A stretch of 64,000 nt of DNA, taken from Turicibacter sanguinis. Lineage in GTDB: Bacteria; Bacillota_I; Bacilli_A; MOL361; Turicibacteraceae. The notes under the pieces are model-generated. The model saw only the letters and a list, made by a program, of their open reading frames with translations, did no database searches and had not been told where the DNA came from. Below, piece by piece: positions 43,340 to 51,802 of this stretch. How positions within the stretch are numbered: position 1 is the stretch's first letter; every line of letters begins with the position of its first letter. The DNA is taken from positions 2,328,001 to 2,392,000 of the forward strand of contig NZ_CP053187.1 of assembly GCF_013046825.1 (NCBI RefSeq), given 5' to 3'. A program made the translations under genes and the position numbers.

Positions 43340-44825
43340 GGTTCTTTGTCAAATAGTGTTGCTGATTAATTTGTAACCTATTATAATGAACGACCGAATT
43401 GAAATCCTAGTAGCTATGCTGCTAGGATTTTTCTTTTGGGTTTAGTTAGATTTTGAATCATAAGAATTCTTGATTTGAAATGATAGAAGCTGCGATATCC
43501 AAACGCGATACGTTTGATGACTTTAATTTTATTATTGATTCCTTCAATAGGACCATTAGTATAGGGAGTAGTCAGAGTATTGTAGATATAAGAAGTATAG
43601 GTTTTAAAGGTTTGAAAAGATGTTTGAAGTTCGGGTGAAATCATTGGATGTTCTGTTTCAAGTAAGTGATTAAATCGATTCACATTTTTCGATTGAATGG
43701 CGAATAGTAAATCTTGATAAAGCTCATAAGTTGCTTTTAATTCAGGTGATAAATCGAGAAGGAAGTTTAAGATATCTATTTCACGCATCGGTTGCTTAAA
43801 ACAATAAACAGATCGATAAGTTGTGGTATCGAGTAGGGTATGTGATTTTAAAAATAGTCGCCAGTAACGTTTGAATTTACGACCATGTTTTTTGAATTTT
43901 TTCATTAATCGAATACGTGTTTTATTGAGTGCACGGGAGATATGTTGAACGAGGTGAAACTTATCAAGGACAATTTTGGCATGAGGAAAAAGCTCCTTAA
44001 TCAAACTGATATAAGGGGCGTACATATCAGTGACAATATGTTTCACACGCGCACGAGCTTCTTTTGTGTATCGCTTGAAATAAGTCTGAAGAGAGGTTAA
44101 GCGTCGATCTTCAATGATATCAATAATCTGCTTGGTATCTGCATCACAAAAGATAAAAGACATATGACCCTCAGCCGATTTTACCGATTTAAATTCATCA
44201 AAACAAAGATTTTCAGGTAGATCATTAAAGTTCAAAGTTTGAGATTCATAAAAGCTATGAATGATCCGATTAACGGTTGAATGAGAAACTTGATGGCGAC
44301 GGGCAATATCGCACTCTGAAATTTTATTTTGAGCTTCTAAAGCAATCGCGTGTTTCGTATTGTAAGAAATATAACAGTTCTTTTCAACAATAGATGTTTT
44401 TAATGTAAAGGTGGATTGACAATGCCCACAATAATAACGCTGTTTCTTTAAAACTAAATAGGTATCATGGAGTGATACTTTTGGAATGATAATTCGAGAA
44501 GTTTTAAACCCATGCTTTTTAAAATTGGAATCAAAAAGAGTTCCACAGTGTTCACAATGAGTGGGTTGGTAAGATAAGATTCCCTTAAAAACAAAGCTAG
44601 TGATCCCATTTAATTTAACTTCTTCAAAATAATCTTCAGGAAAGATGATATTTTTATCTTTAATATTTAAAAATTTTCTAGTAGAATATGAGTCAGACAT
44701 CAAAAATTATCCTTTCAATATTGTTTTAGCCGATAACATTGTAACAGGATAGAGACTTGATGTCTCTTTTTTTGATGCCATAAAAAAGGCGCTGCTTAGT
44801 TAGCAACACCAAATATTATAGAACC
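43340..44825 (-). mobile_element. ISL3-family insertion sequence with 8-bp target duplication
   Basis: Inverted ends match over about 30 bp: left GGTTCTTTGTCAAATAGTGT then TGCTGATTAA; right (complement) GGTTCTATAATATTTGGTGT then TGCTAACTAA. The 8 bp flanking each side are identical, AAAAAAGA (43332-43339 and 44826-44833), the duplication size known for ISL3. The element separates the MATE pseudogene's stop codon from its terminator. It looks complete and recent. Confidence 0.93.
43414..44703 (-). CDS. ISL3-family transposase
   Basis: 429 aa, full length. N-terminal zinc-finger-like CxxC pairs (THCEHCGTLF, YYCGHCQSTF), HTH (SECDIARRHQVSHSTVNRI), and the DDE_Tnp_ISL3 domain with acidic residues in NLCFDEFKSVK, IVTDMYAPYI and TNGPIEGINNKIKVIKR. 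No frame disruptions. It is transcribed leftward and starts 120 bp inside the right end. Confidence 0.95.
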   Translation of the reverse strand: MMSDSYSTRKFLNIKDKNIIFPEDYFEEVKLNGITSFVFKGILSYQPTHCEHCGTLFDSNFKKHGFKTSRIIIPKVSLHDTYLVLKKQRYYCGHCQSTFTLKTSIVEKNCYISYNTKHAIALEAQNKISECDIARRHQVSHSTVNRIIHSFYESQTLNFNDLPENLCFDEFKSVKSAEGHMSFIFCDADTKQIIDIIEDRRLTSLQTYFKRYTKEARARVKHIVTDMYAPYISLIKELFPHAKIVLDKFHLVQHISRALNKTRIRLMKKFKKHGRKFKRYWRLFLKSHTLLDTTTYRSVYCFKQPMREIDILNFLLDLSPELKATYELYQDLLFAIQSKNVNRFNHLLETEHPMISPELQTSFQTFKTYTSYIYNTLTTPYTNGPIEGINNKIKVIKRIAFGYRSFYHFKSRILMIQNLTKPKRKILAA

Positions 44826-44855
44826 AAAAAAGAGAGCCTAAGCTCTCTTTTTTTA
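44826..44855. terminator. Terminator displaced by ISL3 insertion
   Basis: AGAGAGC-CTAA-GCTCTCT with A6 and T7 flanks. Its first bases are the right copy of the 8-bp target duplication. It now serves mainly the DUF445 gene on the minus strand. Confidence 0.75.
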
Positions 44856-45455
44856 TAGATACATCAGTATAATTCCTTGAACGAGTCCGATGACACCACC
44901 TAAAATAAACCCAAGAATTTCAATATGTTTTAATTCTTTTTTAGCTACTTGCAAAATAATGCGTTCGAGTTCACGTAAGTCTAGTGCCATGATATTATCT
45001 TCCACAATTTTAGCAATGTTAACACGCAGTTCAATCATGTCTTTAATATTCACAATAATATCGGTCAAGCCATTGTTCACTTCTGTTTCAATTAATTCAT
45101 CAAGTGGACCTTGAATCATCCCTTTGAAGGGAAACGGAATGATGTTTAATTTTTCATCAATGACTGCTTTAATTTTGCGTTTTACGAAAAATCGAATTTG
45201 GGTTAAATCCTCTTCTGTGACTGCTTCATCCATCAGTTCACGAATTGAAATTAACTCATTTGCGACGACTTCCCCAATGTTTTTAGCAATTTCTTTTTTG
45301 CGTTTTGGAATTAATCCGACTATCGTAAAACGAGTCAGCGGAATTTTAATTGGCTTGATGGGGCGAAATAAGAGCTTGATTGCAAAAATATTTGTTATCC
45401 ATCCAATTAAGGCTCCAACAACCGTTAATAAAAGAACGGTAAAAAAATGATTCAT
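44853..45455 (-). CDS. DUF445 family membrane protein (YheB-like)
   Basis: 200 aa. Starts with helix FFTVLLLTVVGALIGWITN and the motif NIFAIKLLFRPIKPI...GLIPKRKKEIAKNIGEVVANEL that defines DUF445. A long amphipathic middle and a C-terminal helix (EILGFILGGVIGLVQGIILM) follow. Relatives are often twice as long; this is the short form. AGAGGAGG precedes the ATG. Function unknown; the family is linked to envelope maintenance. Confidence 0.85.
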   Translation of the reverse strand: MNHFFTVLLLTVVGALIGWITNIFAIKLLFRPIKPIKIPLTRFTIVGLIPKRKKEIAKNIGEVVANELISIRELMDEAVTEEDLTQIRFFVKRKIKAVIDEKLNIIPFPFKGMIQGPLDELIETEVNNGLTDIIVNIKDMIELRVNIAKIVEDNIMALDLRELERIILQVAKKELKHIEILGFILGGVIGLVQGIILMYL

Positions 45456-45622
45456 GATGAAAACCTCCTCTGTATATCAAGTCATCTAATTTTTATTTTG
45501 TTTGATGAAATCTTGGATTTAAGACTTACTTTGCTAGAAGAATAAAAATAAGTTTATCAAACTTCATTTGAGATGTAAATGATAAAGTGTGACATTTATC
45601 GATAACTAAAGACAGGTATAGC

Positions 45623-45652
45623 TTGCATTTAATGGAAGATTTCTTCTATAAT
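45623..45652 (+). promoter_or_regulatory. Promoter
   Basis: TTGCAT (45623-45628), 18-nt spacer, TATAAT (45647-45652). Confidence 0.65.
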
Positions 45653-45714
45653 GAGTGCAGATCATTAGAAACCAAAGATGTTTAGTTTTAAGTAAAGAAA
45701 GGGAAATTATACGT

Positions 45715-45915
45715 ATGAAAAAATATGAATCATTTTTAGTTGGAGTTTGCGTAGGAGGAGTCATGGGAGCTTTCATCACAAAAAAATGGATGGACTCAAA
45801 GTCAAGCGTCAATGTTAAACATCAGGATGTCACACCGCAAAAAGAGGAAATTGATTTAGACGAGTTAACTGATGAACTTGAACGTCTATCACAGCGTGTA
45901 GATGCTTTACAATAG
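45715..45915 (+). CDS. Small YtxH-like membrane-anchored protein
   Basis: 66 aa from ATG 45715 (AAAGGGAA upstream); the frame is open further back to 45655 without a better start. One helix near the N-terminus (SFLVGVCVGGVMGAFITKKW), then an acidic coiled coil (EIDLDELTDELERLSQRVDA). The glycine-rich helix followed by a charged coil is the YtxH/gas-vesicle-like layout. First of three similar small genes. Confidence 0.65.
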   Translation: MKKYESFLVGVCVGGVMGAFITKKWMDSKSSVNVKHQDVTPQKEEIDLDELTDELERLSQRVDALQ

Positions 45916-45952
45916 GAAAATGAGTAAATTTTATAGAATGTGTCAAATAGGG

Positions 45953-45981
45953 TTGAAACCTTTAATTTACAAGGTTATAAT
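45953..45981 (+). promoter_or_regulatory. Promoter
   Basis: TTGAAA (45953-45958), 17-nt spacer, TATAAT (45976-45981). Confidence 0.75.
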
Positions 45982-46025
45982 TACAAACAATACTAGTATT
46001 TAGTAAATAAAGGGAGTTATATGAT

Positions 46026-46322
46026 ATGCAGCTAAATGATTGGTTAATGCTAACCTCGATTGCCTGTGTCATTGTTGCAACGATTAGCGCTGTTTATCTC
46101 TTATCTCGACTTCGTCAAGCCATTAATACTCAAACGGAACAAATTAAAACATGTAATCAAAAGATGAAAGAAGTACCGTCAGAGTTGAAGCGAGAAATGA
46201 ATACAACGGTTCAGGAGTTTAAACAAAAAATTAAAATGGGATGGAAGATTGTTGCTTTCATTCGAAGAAGACGTCAAAAAAGAAAACTTAAAAGATTACA
46301 GAAACAGGGGATGAGAGGATGA
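46026..46322 (+). CDS. Small membrane protein with basic tail
   Basis: 98 aa. One helix (WLMLTSIACVIVATISAVYL), a coiled-coil middle (INTQTEQIKTCNQKMKEVPS) and a strongly basic end (RRRRQKRKLKRLQKQ) that could bind nucleic acid or phospholipid. AAAGGGAG precedes the ATG. It overlaps the next gene by ATGA, so both are translationally coupled. Function unknown. Confidence 0.65.
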   Translation: MQLNDWLMLTSIACVIVATISAVYLLSRLRQAINTQTEQIKTCNQKMKEVPSELKREMNTTVQEFKQKIKMGWKIVAFIRRRRQKRKLKRLQKQGMRG

Positions 46323-46732
46323 AAAAACGTTATATTTTTGGATTAGGTGCCTTAGTAGGTGGAGTCGCAGCTTTATTATTAACGCCTAAATCAGGAAAAG
46401 AGATGCAAGCTCAGTTACTTCAAAATGTTGAAGATTTACAACAAAAAGTAAAAGAGTTTGATCAAGATGCCTTTAAAGAAAAATGTAAAGAACAACTTGA
46501 AGAGATTAGAGCATCAATCAATGAATTTGACTGGAGCCATAGCGTGCAACAACTTGAGGAAAAAGTATCTCAATTAACAGGACGTTTACAAGAATTAAAA
46601 ACGGTGATAGAAGATCATCAAGTTGAAGAAATGCCTTCTCTTCGTTTGCATGATGAATTAGAGGACATTGAAATGTTAGAGACGTTACAAACACTAGAAG
46701 ATTTAGAAGAAGTTGAAGCTTCAGAAAAATAA
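46319..46732 (+). CDS. YtxH-domain protein
   Basis: 137 aa. The N-terminal YtxH motif YIFGLGALVGGVAALLLTPK then SGKEM, followed by long acidic coiled coils (ENVEDLQQKVKEFDQDAFKE; VSQLTGRLQELKTVIEDHQ). YtxH proteins are general-stress-associated and anchored by a Gly-rich helix. Coupled to the upstream small membrane protein. Confidence 0.8.
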   Translation: MKKRYIFGLGALVGGVAALLLTPKSGKEMQAQLLQNVEDLQQKVKEFDQDAFKEKCKEQLEEIRASINEFDWSHSVQQLEEKVSQLTGRLQELKTVIEDHQVEEMPSLRLHDELEDIEMLETLQTLEDLEEVEASEK

Positions 46733-46774
46733 TTAAAAAACACATGCACGAGAGCGTGCATGTGTTTTTTAATT
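46731..46774. terminator. Bidirectional terminator
   Basis: 20-bp perfect stem (arms 46731-46750 and 46755-46774; core CACATGCACG) with an AGAG loop, between convergent genes. Confidence 0.92.
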
Positions 46775-47266
46775 GCTAATGATCGCTACGATATACCCTA
46801 TTGATAGGGTCACAAAATTCCAAATGAGAATTCCACCTGTTGAATATATGGCATATTTTGTCAACGGAATTTTGAAGATACCAGACATTAATGAAATGAA
46901 TGTTCGAACCGTTGGCACAACTCGGCCAATCAAACACATCAGAGGACCGAATCGGTGACTAAGCTCAGTGGCTTTATCTAGACTTTTTTGAGTAGAAGGA
47001 AATTTTTGATAGAAAAAATCGTAAAGTGCTCCTCCAAATTTATAAGAAACCGCATAATAAGCCAGACAGGCTAAAATAGCTGCTAAGACACTGATTAGAT
47101 AAATGAAGAAAAAGCTATATGAGCTCGTGTAAATAGAAAATCCGATGGCAGGCATAATGACGATGGCAGGGATCCCCGTTAAATTTAATCCTTCTAAAAA
47201 AATAAGCAAAAAGATTAAATAAGGGCCGAATAAATCGAGTTTTTCTAAAATTTCAGTGGTAAACAT
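46769..47266 (-). CDS. DedA-family membrane protein
   Basis: 165 aa. Hydrophobic throughout with the DedA/SNARE-associated signature: re-entrant GPYLIFLLIFLEGLNLTGIP, FSIYTSSY, and RFGPLMCLIGRVVPTVRTFI with the conserved RxxPxxR-like Arg residues, then FKIPLTKYAIYSTGGILIWN. The family flips or scrambles lipid carriers such as undecaprenyl phosphate. Shorter than typical DedA (near 200 aa). GAGGAG precedes the ATG. Confidence 0.85.
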   Translation of the reverse strand: MFTTEILEKLDLFGPYLIFLLIFLEGLNLTGIPAIVIMPAIGFSIYTSSYSFFFIYLISVLAAILACLAYYAVSYKFGGALYDFFYQKFPSTQKSLDKATELSHRFGPLMCLIGRVVPTVRTFISLMSGIFKIPLTKYAIYSTGGILIWNFVTLSIGYIVAIISN

Positions 47267-47377
47267 TTGATTCTCCTCAATAATAAAGATATGGGTTGAT
47301 TATAACATATTTCCTATTATTTATCACTTAAAGAATAGAAATCCAACAAGTCACCATATTAAAAGAGCGTATCTTCA

Positions 47378-47440
47378 TTGACAAATAAGTTAAAAAACTA
47401 TAATATATTCCTGATTGGGAATATTCTGATATGGGAATAT
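47378..47440 (+). promoter_or_regulatory. Promoter and ArsR-type operator
   Basis: TTGACA (47378-47383), 17-nt spacer, TAATAT (47401-47406). The inverted repeat ATATTCC-N6-GGAATAT (47405-47424) overlaps the -10, and a further half-site GGGAATAT lies at 47433-47440. This is where an ArsR repressor would block transcription. Confidence 0.75.
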
Positions 47441-47455
47441 AAAGGAGATTAAGCC

Positions 47456-47734
47456 ATGTATGTTGAAATATTAAAGGCGTTAGCAGATGAAAAAAGGTTG
47501 CAGATTATGTGTCTGTTATTTCATGGTGCGCGCTGTGTTTGTGAAATTGAACCCGCTTTAAAATGTTCTCAATCTTCAACCTCGAAACATTTAATTAAAT
47601 TAAAACAAGCAGGGTTAATTGAAAGTCAAAAAAAAGGACAGTGGGTGCACTACTATATCCCAGAGAGTGTGTTTTCCAAGTATCCTTTTTTAAAATCACT
47701 AATTGAAGAAGTCGAACAGTTGAGGAGTAGATAA
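47456..47734 (+). CDS. arsR: ArsR-family metalloregulator
   Basis: 92 aa. Winged helix with recognition segment SQSSTSKHLIKLKQAGLIES. The alpha-3 metal-sensing site is CVCEIEPALKC: Cys-x-Cys, as in As(III)-responsive ArsR (CVCDL type), plus a third Cys. AAAGGAG precedes the ATG. It should repress its own operon by binding the palindrome over the promoter and release it on arsenite or antimonite. Confidence 0.92.
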   Translation: MYVEILKALADEKRLQIMCLLFHGARCVCEIEPALKCSQSSTSKHLIKLKQAGLIESQKKGQWVHYYIPESVFSKYPFLKSLIEEVEQLRSR

Positions 47735-47736
47735 AA

Positions 47737-48135
47737 ATGAAAAAAGTAGCTTTTGTATGTGTTCATAATTCATGTCGGTCACAAATGGCTGAAGCTTTTG
47801 GACGTGTGATGGGATTAAATGTCTTTGAATCTTATTCAGCAGGAACAGAACAGCGTGACGTGATCAATCAAGATGCCGTGAAAATCATGAAAGAAATTGG
47901 CATAGATATGGAATTGAATCAAAGACCAAAATTATTAAGTGATATCCCACAAGTTGATATTGTCATTACGATGGGATGCAATGTGTCTTGTCCAAATTTA
48001 CCTTGTACTCATCGAGAAGATTGGGGAATTGAGGACCCGACAGGAGAATCTGAGGAGGTCTTTCGTCAAACCCGTGATGTTATTTTTCAAAAAATGGAGC
48101 ACTTAGTAAATCGTTTAAAACATAACGAAATTTAA
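47737..48135 (+). CDS. arsC: Arsenate reductase, thioredoxin-coupled (LMW-PTP fold)
   Basis: 132 aa. P-loop C8-x5-R14 (CVHNSCRSQ) with C13, and acid D100 in GIEDPTG. Resolving cysteines: TMGCNVSCPNLPC (C81, C85, C90), so the usual Cys82/Cys89 pair of B. subtilis ArsC has three candidates here. It reduces arsenate to arsenite. It starts 2 bp after arsR, with its ribosome site inside arsR. No ArsB or Acr3 pump follows; a MATE gene takes that position. Confidence 0.93.
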   Translation: MKKVAFVCVHNSCRSQMAEAFGRVMGLNVFESYSAGTEQRDVINQDAVKIMKEIGIDMELNQRPKLLSDIPQVDIVITMGCNVSCPNLPCTHREDWGIEDPTGESEEVFRQTRDVIFQKMEHLVNRLKHNEI

Positions 48136-48150
48136 TGAGGAGGCCAAACG

Positions 48151-49491
48151 GTGAAAAAAGTGGATTTAACGGAAGGGAAAGTATTGACCGTCCTATTAGC
48201 GTTGGCATTGCCCATTATGGGAAGTTCTGTTTTGCAATTGACGTATAGTTTAGTGGACATGTTACTAGTGGGGCGTTTAGGAAGCGATGCGGTGGCTAGT
48301 ATTGGGACATCTAGTTTTTTAATTGGAATTGGAACGGCTATTAATACTTGCGTGGTCATCGGAACAGGAATTAAAGTTTCACATGCCCTTGGAAAAAAGG
48401 ATGAACAAGAACAACAGGATTATATAAATGCTGGTTTTCGGTTAAACTTCTTAATAGGGATTATTTTTGCCATGATTTTGATTTTTACTGGAAAAGCTTT
48501 TATTTCATTTTTGGATGTTGAGAATGCTTATGTAGAAGTTGAGGGATACAAGTACTTACTTGTTAGTGCCCCAATGGTGTTCTTTTCTTTCTTTAATTTT
48601 TGGTATACGCGTCTTTATAATAGCTTTGGGCAAAATAAGGCAGCGTTGAAGATTAGCGCTTTAGGTGTGCTTCTCAATATTGTTTTAGATCCGATTTTTA
48701 TCTATACACTGAAATTAGGCGTAATGGGTGCTGGATTAGCAACCTTAATTGCGAATGCCTTCATGAGTGGTTTGTTTTTTAAACAATCTCGTACGTTAAT
48801 CAAACTAGATTACAAATTGAAAATAAAGCAATCGGTTTATTGGGATATTATTTCATTAGGTCTACCAATGTCAACTCAACGTATCTTATTTACGCTTGTA
48901 AGTATAGTCTTGGCGAAAATGATTGCAGTTTTTGGAACAAATGCCATTGCCGCACAAAAAATAGGCTTACAAATTGAGTCTATCACCTATATGGTCATTA
49001 GTGGATTAAATGGAGCTATTGCAAGTTTTGTCGGTCAAAATTATGGGGCAAAAGCTTATGAACGTATTCAATCGGGGATGAAGGTAGCCATGTGTTTGGG
49101 TGTCGGATATTCCTTATTAACGACGATGGTATTTCTATTCATTCCTGATAGTCTAGCCTCATTATTTGTCAGTGAACAGCAAACCATTCAAATGACAGCT
49201 GATTATTTAAAATTAGTTGGATTAACACAACTTTTTATGGCGGTTGAAATTATTTGTAATGGTGCATTTGTTGGAATGGGATTACCTAAAATTCCCGCTA
49301 TGATTGGGATTAGTTTTACATTATTAAGAATTCCGATGGCTTATTTTTTCATACAGTGGATTGGAGTTAATGGAATTTGGATGAGTATTAGTTTGAGCAT
49401 GTTATTTAAAGGAATTGTTGCATTTAGGATTTATTGTAAAAAAGAAAAGGAAGGTAATTGGTATGTTAATGCAGCTAAAGTCACTCCTTAA
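48151..49491 (+). CDS. MATE-family efflux transporter
   Basis: 446 aa, 12 helices, from GTG after GAGGAGG. The MATE N-lobe MGSSVLQLTYSLVDMLLVGR and C-lobe GLPMSTQRILFTLVSIVL show the usual pseudo-symmetry; IAAQKIGLQIES and NYGAKAYERI are family motifs. It exports cationic compounds with Na+ or H+. Placed between arsC and gshF, whose start it overlaps by 29 bp, it may export an arsenic- or glutathione-conjugated product. That is inference. Confidence 0.9.
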   Translation: MKKVDLTEGKVLTVLLALALPIMGSSVLQLTYSLVDMLLVGRLGSDAVASIGTSSFLIGIGTAINTCVVIGTGIKVSHALGKKDEQEQQDYINAGFRLNFLIGIIFAMILIFTGKAFISFLDVENAYVEVEGYKYLLVSAPMVFFSFFNFWYTRLYNSFGQNKAALKISALGVLLNIVLDPIFIYTLKLGVMGAGLATLIANAFMSGLFFKQSRTLIKLDYKLKIKQSVYWDIISLGLPMSTQRILFTLVSIVLAKMIAVFGTNAIAAQKIGLQIESITYMVISGLNGAIASFVGQNYGAKAYERIQSGMKVAMCLGVGYSLLTTMVFLFIPDSLASLFVSEQQTIQMTADYLKLVGLTQLFMAVEIICNGAFVGMGLPKIPAMIGISFTLLRIPMAYFFIQWIGVNGIWMSISLSMLFKGIVAFRIYCKKEKEGNWYVNAAKVTP

Positions 49492-51772
49492 TTCTCGGGA
49501 GTTAATGGAAGGAAAATTTGGAATAGAACGTGAATGTTTACGTGTAAATCCAGATGGATCGTTGGCCCTTAGCCCACATCCAACTGCCTTTGGGGAAAAG
49601 CAATTTAATCCCTACATTACAACAGACTTTTCAGAAAGCCAAATTGAAATGATTACACCAACATTTAAAACATTAGAAGAGGCTCATCAGTTTTTAAGTA
49701 CGCTTTATGATATTGTGAGTGTTGAGGTTGGAGACGAATTATTATGGCCTCAATCAATGCCATGTTTTATTAAACCAAATCAAGAAATTCCGATTGCGAT
49801 GTTTAGCGATAGTGAAGAAGGTCAAAAGTTAATGACTTATCGCGAATCTCTCCTAAAAAAATATGGTGGTAAACGCCAACTTATCTCGGGATTACATTAT
49901 AACTTTTCTTTTAGTGAATCACTATTGGTGAAGTTGTTTGGCGCACAACATGATTATTCGGATTTTCGCTTGTTTAAAGATGCAATCTATTTAAAAGTAG
50001 TTCGAAATTATATTAGATATCGTTGGTTATTAATATATTTATTAGGGGCATCACCCATTGTTGATGAGAGTTATTGTAGTGAATGTAGTGTTTCATCCAA
50101 TGAAGTGGCTCCAAAAAGTTTTTCTCGATCAGGGGCGATTTCGTTTCGAAATAGCTTATGTGGGTATCAAAATAAAAAACCAATTTACGTTGATTATACC
50201 TCTGCTAAGACGTATGTCAACTCATTAAAGGCTTATATTGAAGCGGGTGAAATTTCAAGTTTTAAAGAATTTTATAGTCCGATACGTCTAAAAGCAATCC
50301 GACCGAATCAATTACTAGAGTCACTTATTGAAGATGGGATTGAGTATTTAGAAATTCGCTCAATTGATTTAAATCCATTTGCAAAAGAAGGGATTACGTT
50401 AAATGATTTACATTTTATTCAGTTATTTGTGCTCTTCTTATTAGATGAAGAAGAGTCAAATGATCCTAATTGGCAAGAAGAAGCTAATGAAAATGAAAGA
50501 AGAGTCGCTGTTTCAGGTTTAGACGAGAAGTTAATGTTACTTTATAATGGAAATGAAGAGAGCCTAAAAACGTTAGCGACGCGTATCCTTAAGAAAATAA
50601 GTCTAATCAACGACACGTATGATTTAAATCAAACGTCGATTTTAAATCGAAAACAAGACGAAATCAAAAATCCTAATTTAACCTTATCTGCGAAGATGAT
50701 GAAAATGGTTCAGGAGACAGATTATTTAAGCGCAAATTTAGAATTAGCCAGAACGTATAAACAAGAAGCGAGTGACGCACCATTTCAATTGCCTGGTTTT
50801 GAAGATTTAGAGTTATCGACTCAAATTTTGATGAAAGAGGCTATTAAACGAGGCGTAAAATTTGAAGTGTTAGATCGAGCGGAAAATTTTATTAAATTAT
50901 CTAATGGGGAGCACTGTGAGTTCGTCAAACAAGCAACGAAAACGTCCTTAGATAGTTATATTACGATTTTAGCCATGGAAAATAAACAGGTAACAAAAGA
51001 AATTTTAAGAGATCATCATCTGAATGTTCCAACGGGTGCATTGTACGAAAGCATAGAAAAAGCCCAGTCAGATTATAAATGTTATCAAAATCGAGCTATT
51101 GTCATTAAACCCAAATCGACCAATTTTGGAATTGGAATCAGTATTTTTGAAGAGGGAGTCAGTGAATTAGAGTATTATAGAGCTTTAAAAGAAGCTTTTT
51201 CACATGATAAAGAAGTCATCGTTGAGGAGTTCGTTTCAGGGAAAGAATATCGATTTTTGGTGATTGAAAATGAGGTGATTGGAATTTTACATCGAGTTCC
51301 AGCCAATGTAATTGGAGATGGGGTTCATTCAATTACCGAGTTGATTGAGTTGAAAAATAAAAATCCACTTCGAGGGTATAAGTATCGACGTCCCCTTGAA
51401 AAAATTCAATTAGATGAAATTGCTATTCGTTTTTTATACGAACAAGGATACACACCAGATACGATCTTACCGATGAATGTGCAAGTCTTTTTACGAGAAA
51501 ATTCGAATATCTCCACGGGTGGCGATAGTATTGATATGACTGATGATATTCATGATTATTTTAAAAAGATCGCCTGTGAAGCAACGAAGGCAATCGGTGC
51601 TAAAATTTGTGGGGTTGATATGATGATTGAAGATTTTCAAAATCCTGCCTCAGCTTACTCAATTATTGAATTGAATTTTAATCCAGCGATTCACATTCAC
51701 ACGTATCCATTTATTGGTCAAAAACGTGAAGCGGCTTTGGCAATATTAAAAGCTCTTTCGTTAGTTCAATAA
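49463..51772 (+). CDS. gshF: Bifunctional glutamate-cysteine ligase / glutathione synthetase (GshF/GshAB)
   Basis: 769 aa from ATG 49463 (GGAAGG 8 nt upstream, inside the MATE gene). The N-terminal gamma-GCS part (about 1-470) starts FGIERECLRVNPDGSLALSP and includes ISGLHYNFSFS and YLEIRSIDLNPF. The C-terminal ATP-grasp part (about 490-769) has VIKPKSTNFGIGISIF, VEEFVSGKEYRFLVI and IIELNFNPAIHIH. One polypeptide makes glutathione from Glu, Cys and Gly. Overlap with the arsenic operon suggests glutathione supply for metalloid stress. Confidence 0.95.
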   Translation: MLMQLKSLLNSRELMEGKFGIERECLRVNPDGSLALSPHPTAFGEKQFNPYITTDFSESQIEMITPTFKTLEEAHQFLSTLYDIVSVEVGDELLWPQSMPCFIKPNQEIPIAMFSDSEEGQKLMTYRESLLKKYGGKRQLISGLHYNFSFSESLLVKLFGAQHDYSDFRLFKDAIYLKVVRNYIRYRWLLIYLLGASPIVDESYCSECSVSSNEVAPKSFSRSGAISFRNSLCGYQNKKPIYVDYTSAKTYVNSLKAYIEAGEISSFKEFYSPIRLKAIRPNQLLESLIEDGIEYLEIRSIDLNPFAKEGITLNDLHFIQLFVLFLLDEEESNDPNWQEEANENERRVAVSGLDEKLMLLYNGNEESLKTLATRILKKISLINDTYDLNQTSILNRKQDEIKNPNLTLSAKMMKMVQETDYLSANLELARTYKQEASDAPFQLPGFEDLELSTQILMKEAIKRGVKFEVLDRAENFIKLSNGEHCEFVKQATKTSLDSYITILAMENKQVTKEILRDHHLNVPTGALYESIEKAQSDYKCYQNRAIVIKPKSTNFGIGISIFEEGVSELEYYRALKEAFSHDKEVIVEEFVSGKEYRFLVIENEVIGILHRVPANVIGDGVHSITELIELKNKNPLRGYKYRRPLEKIQLDEIAIRFLYEQGYTPDTILPMNVQVFLRENSNISTGGDSIDMTDDIHDYFKKIACEATKAIGAKICGVDMMIEDFQNPASAYSIIELNFNPAIHIHTYPFIGQKREAALAILKALSLVQ

Positions 51773-51802
51773 AAAAAAACAGATTGAATTCAATCTGTTT
51801 TT
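51773..51802. terminator. Bidirectional terminator
   Basis: Self-complementary AACAGATTG-AATT-CAATCTGTT flanked by A and T runs, between the convergent gshF and the next gene. Confidence 0.88.

Noticed and set aside
48132-48359. 75-codon minus-strand frame at the MATE start
   Set aside because: Shadow of the MATE N-terminus; no start signal and no family.
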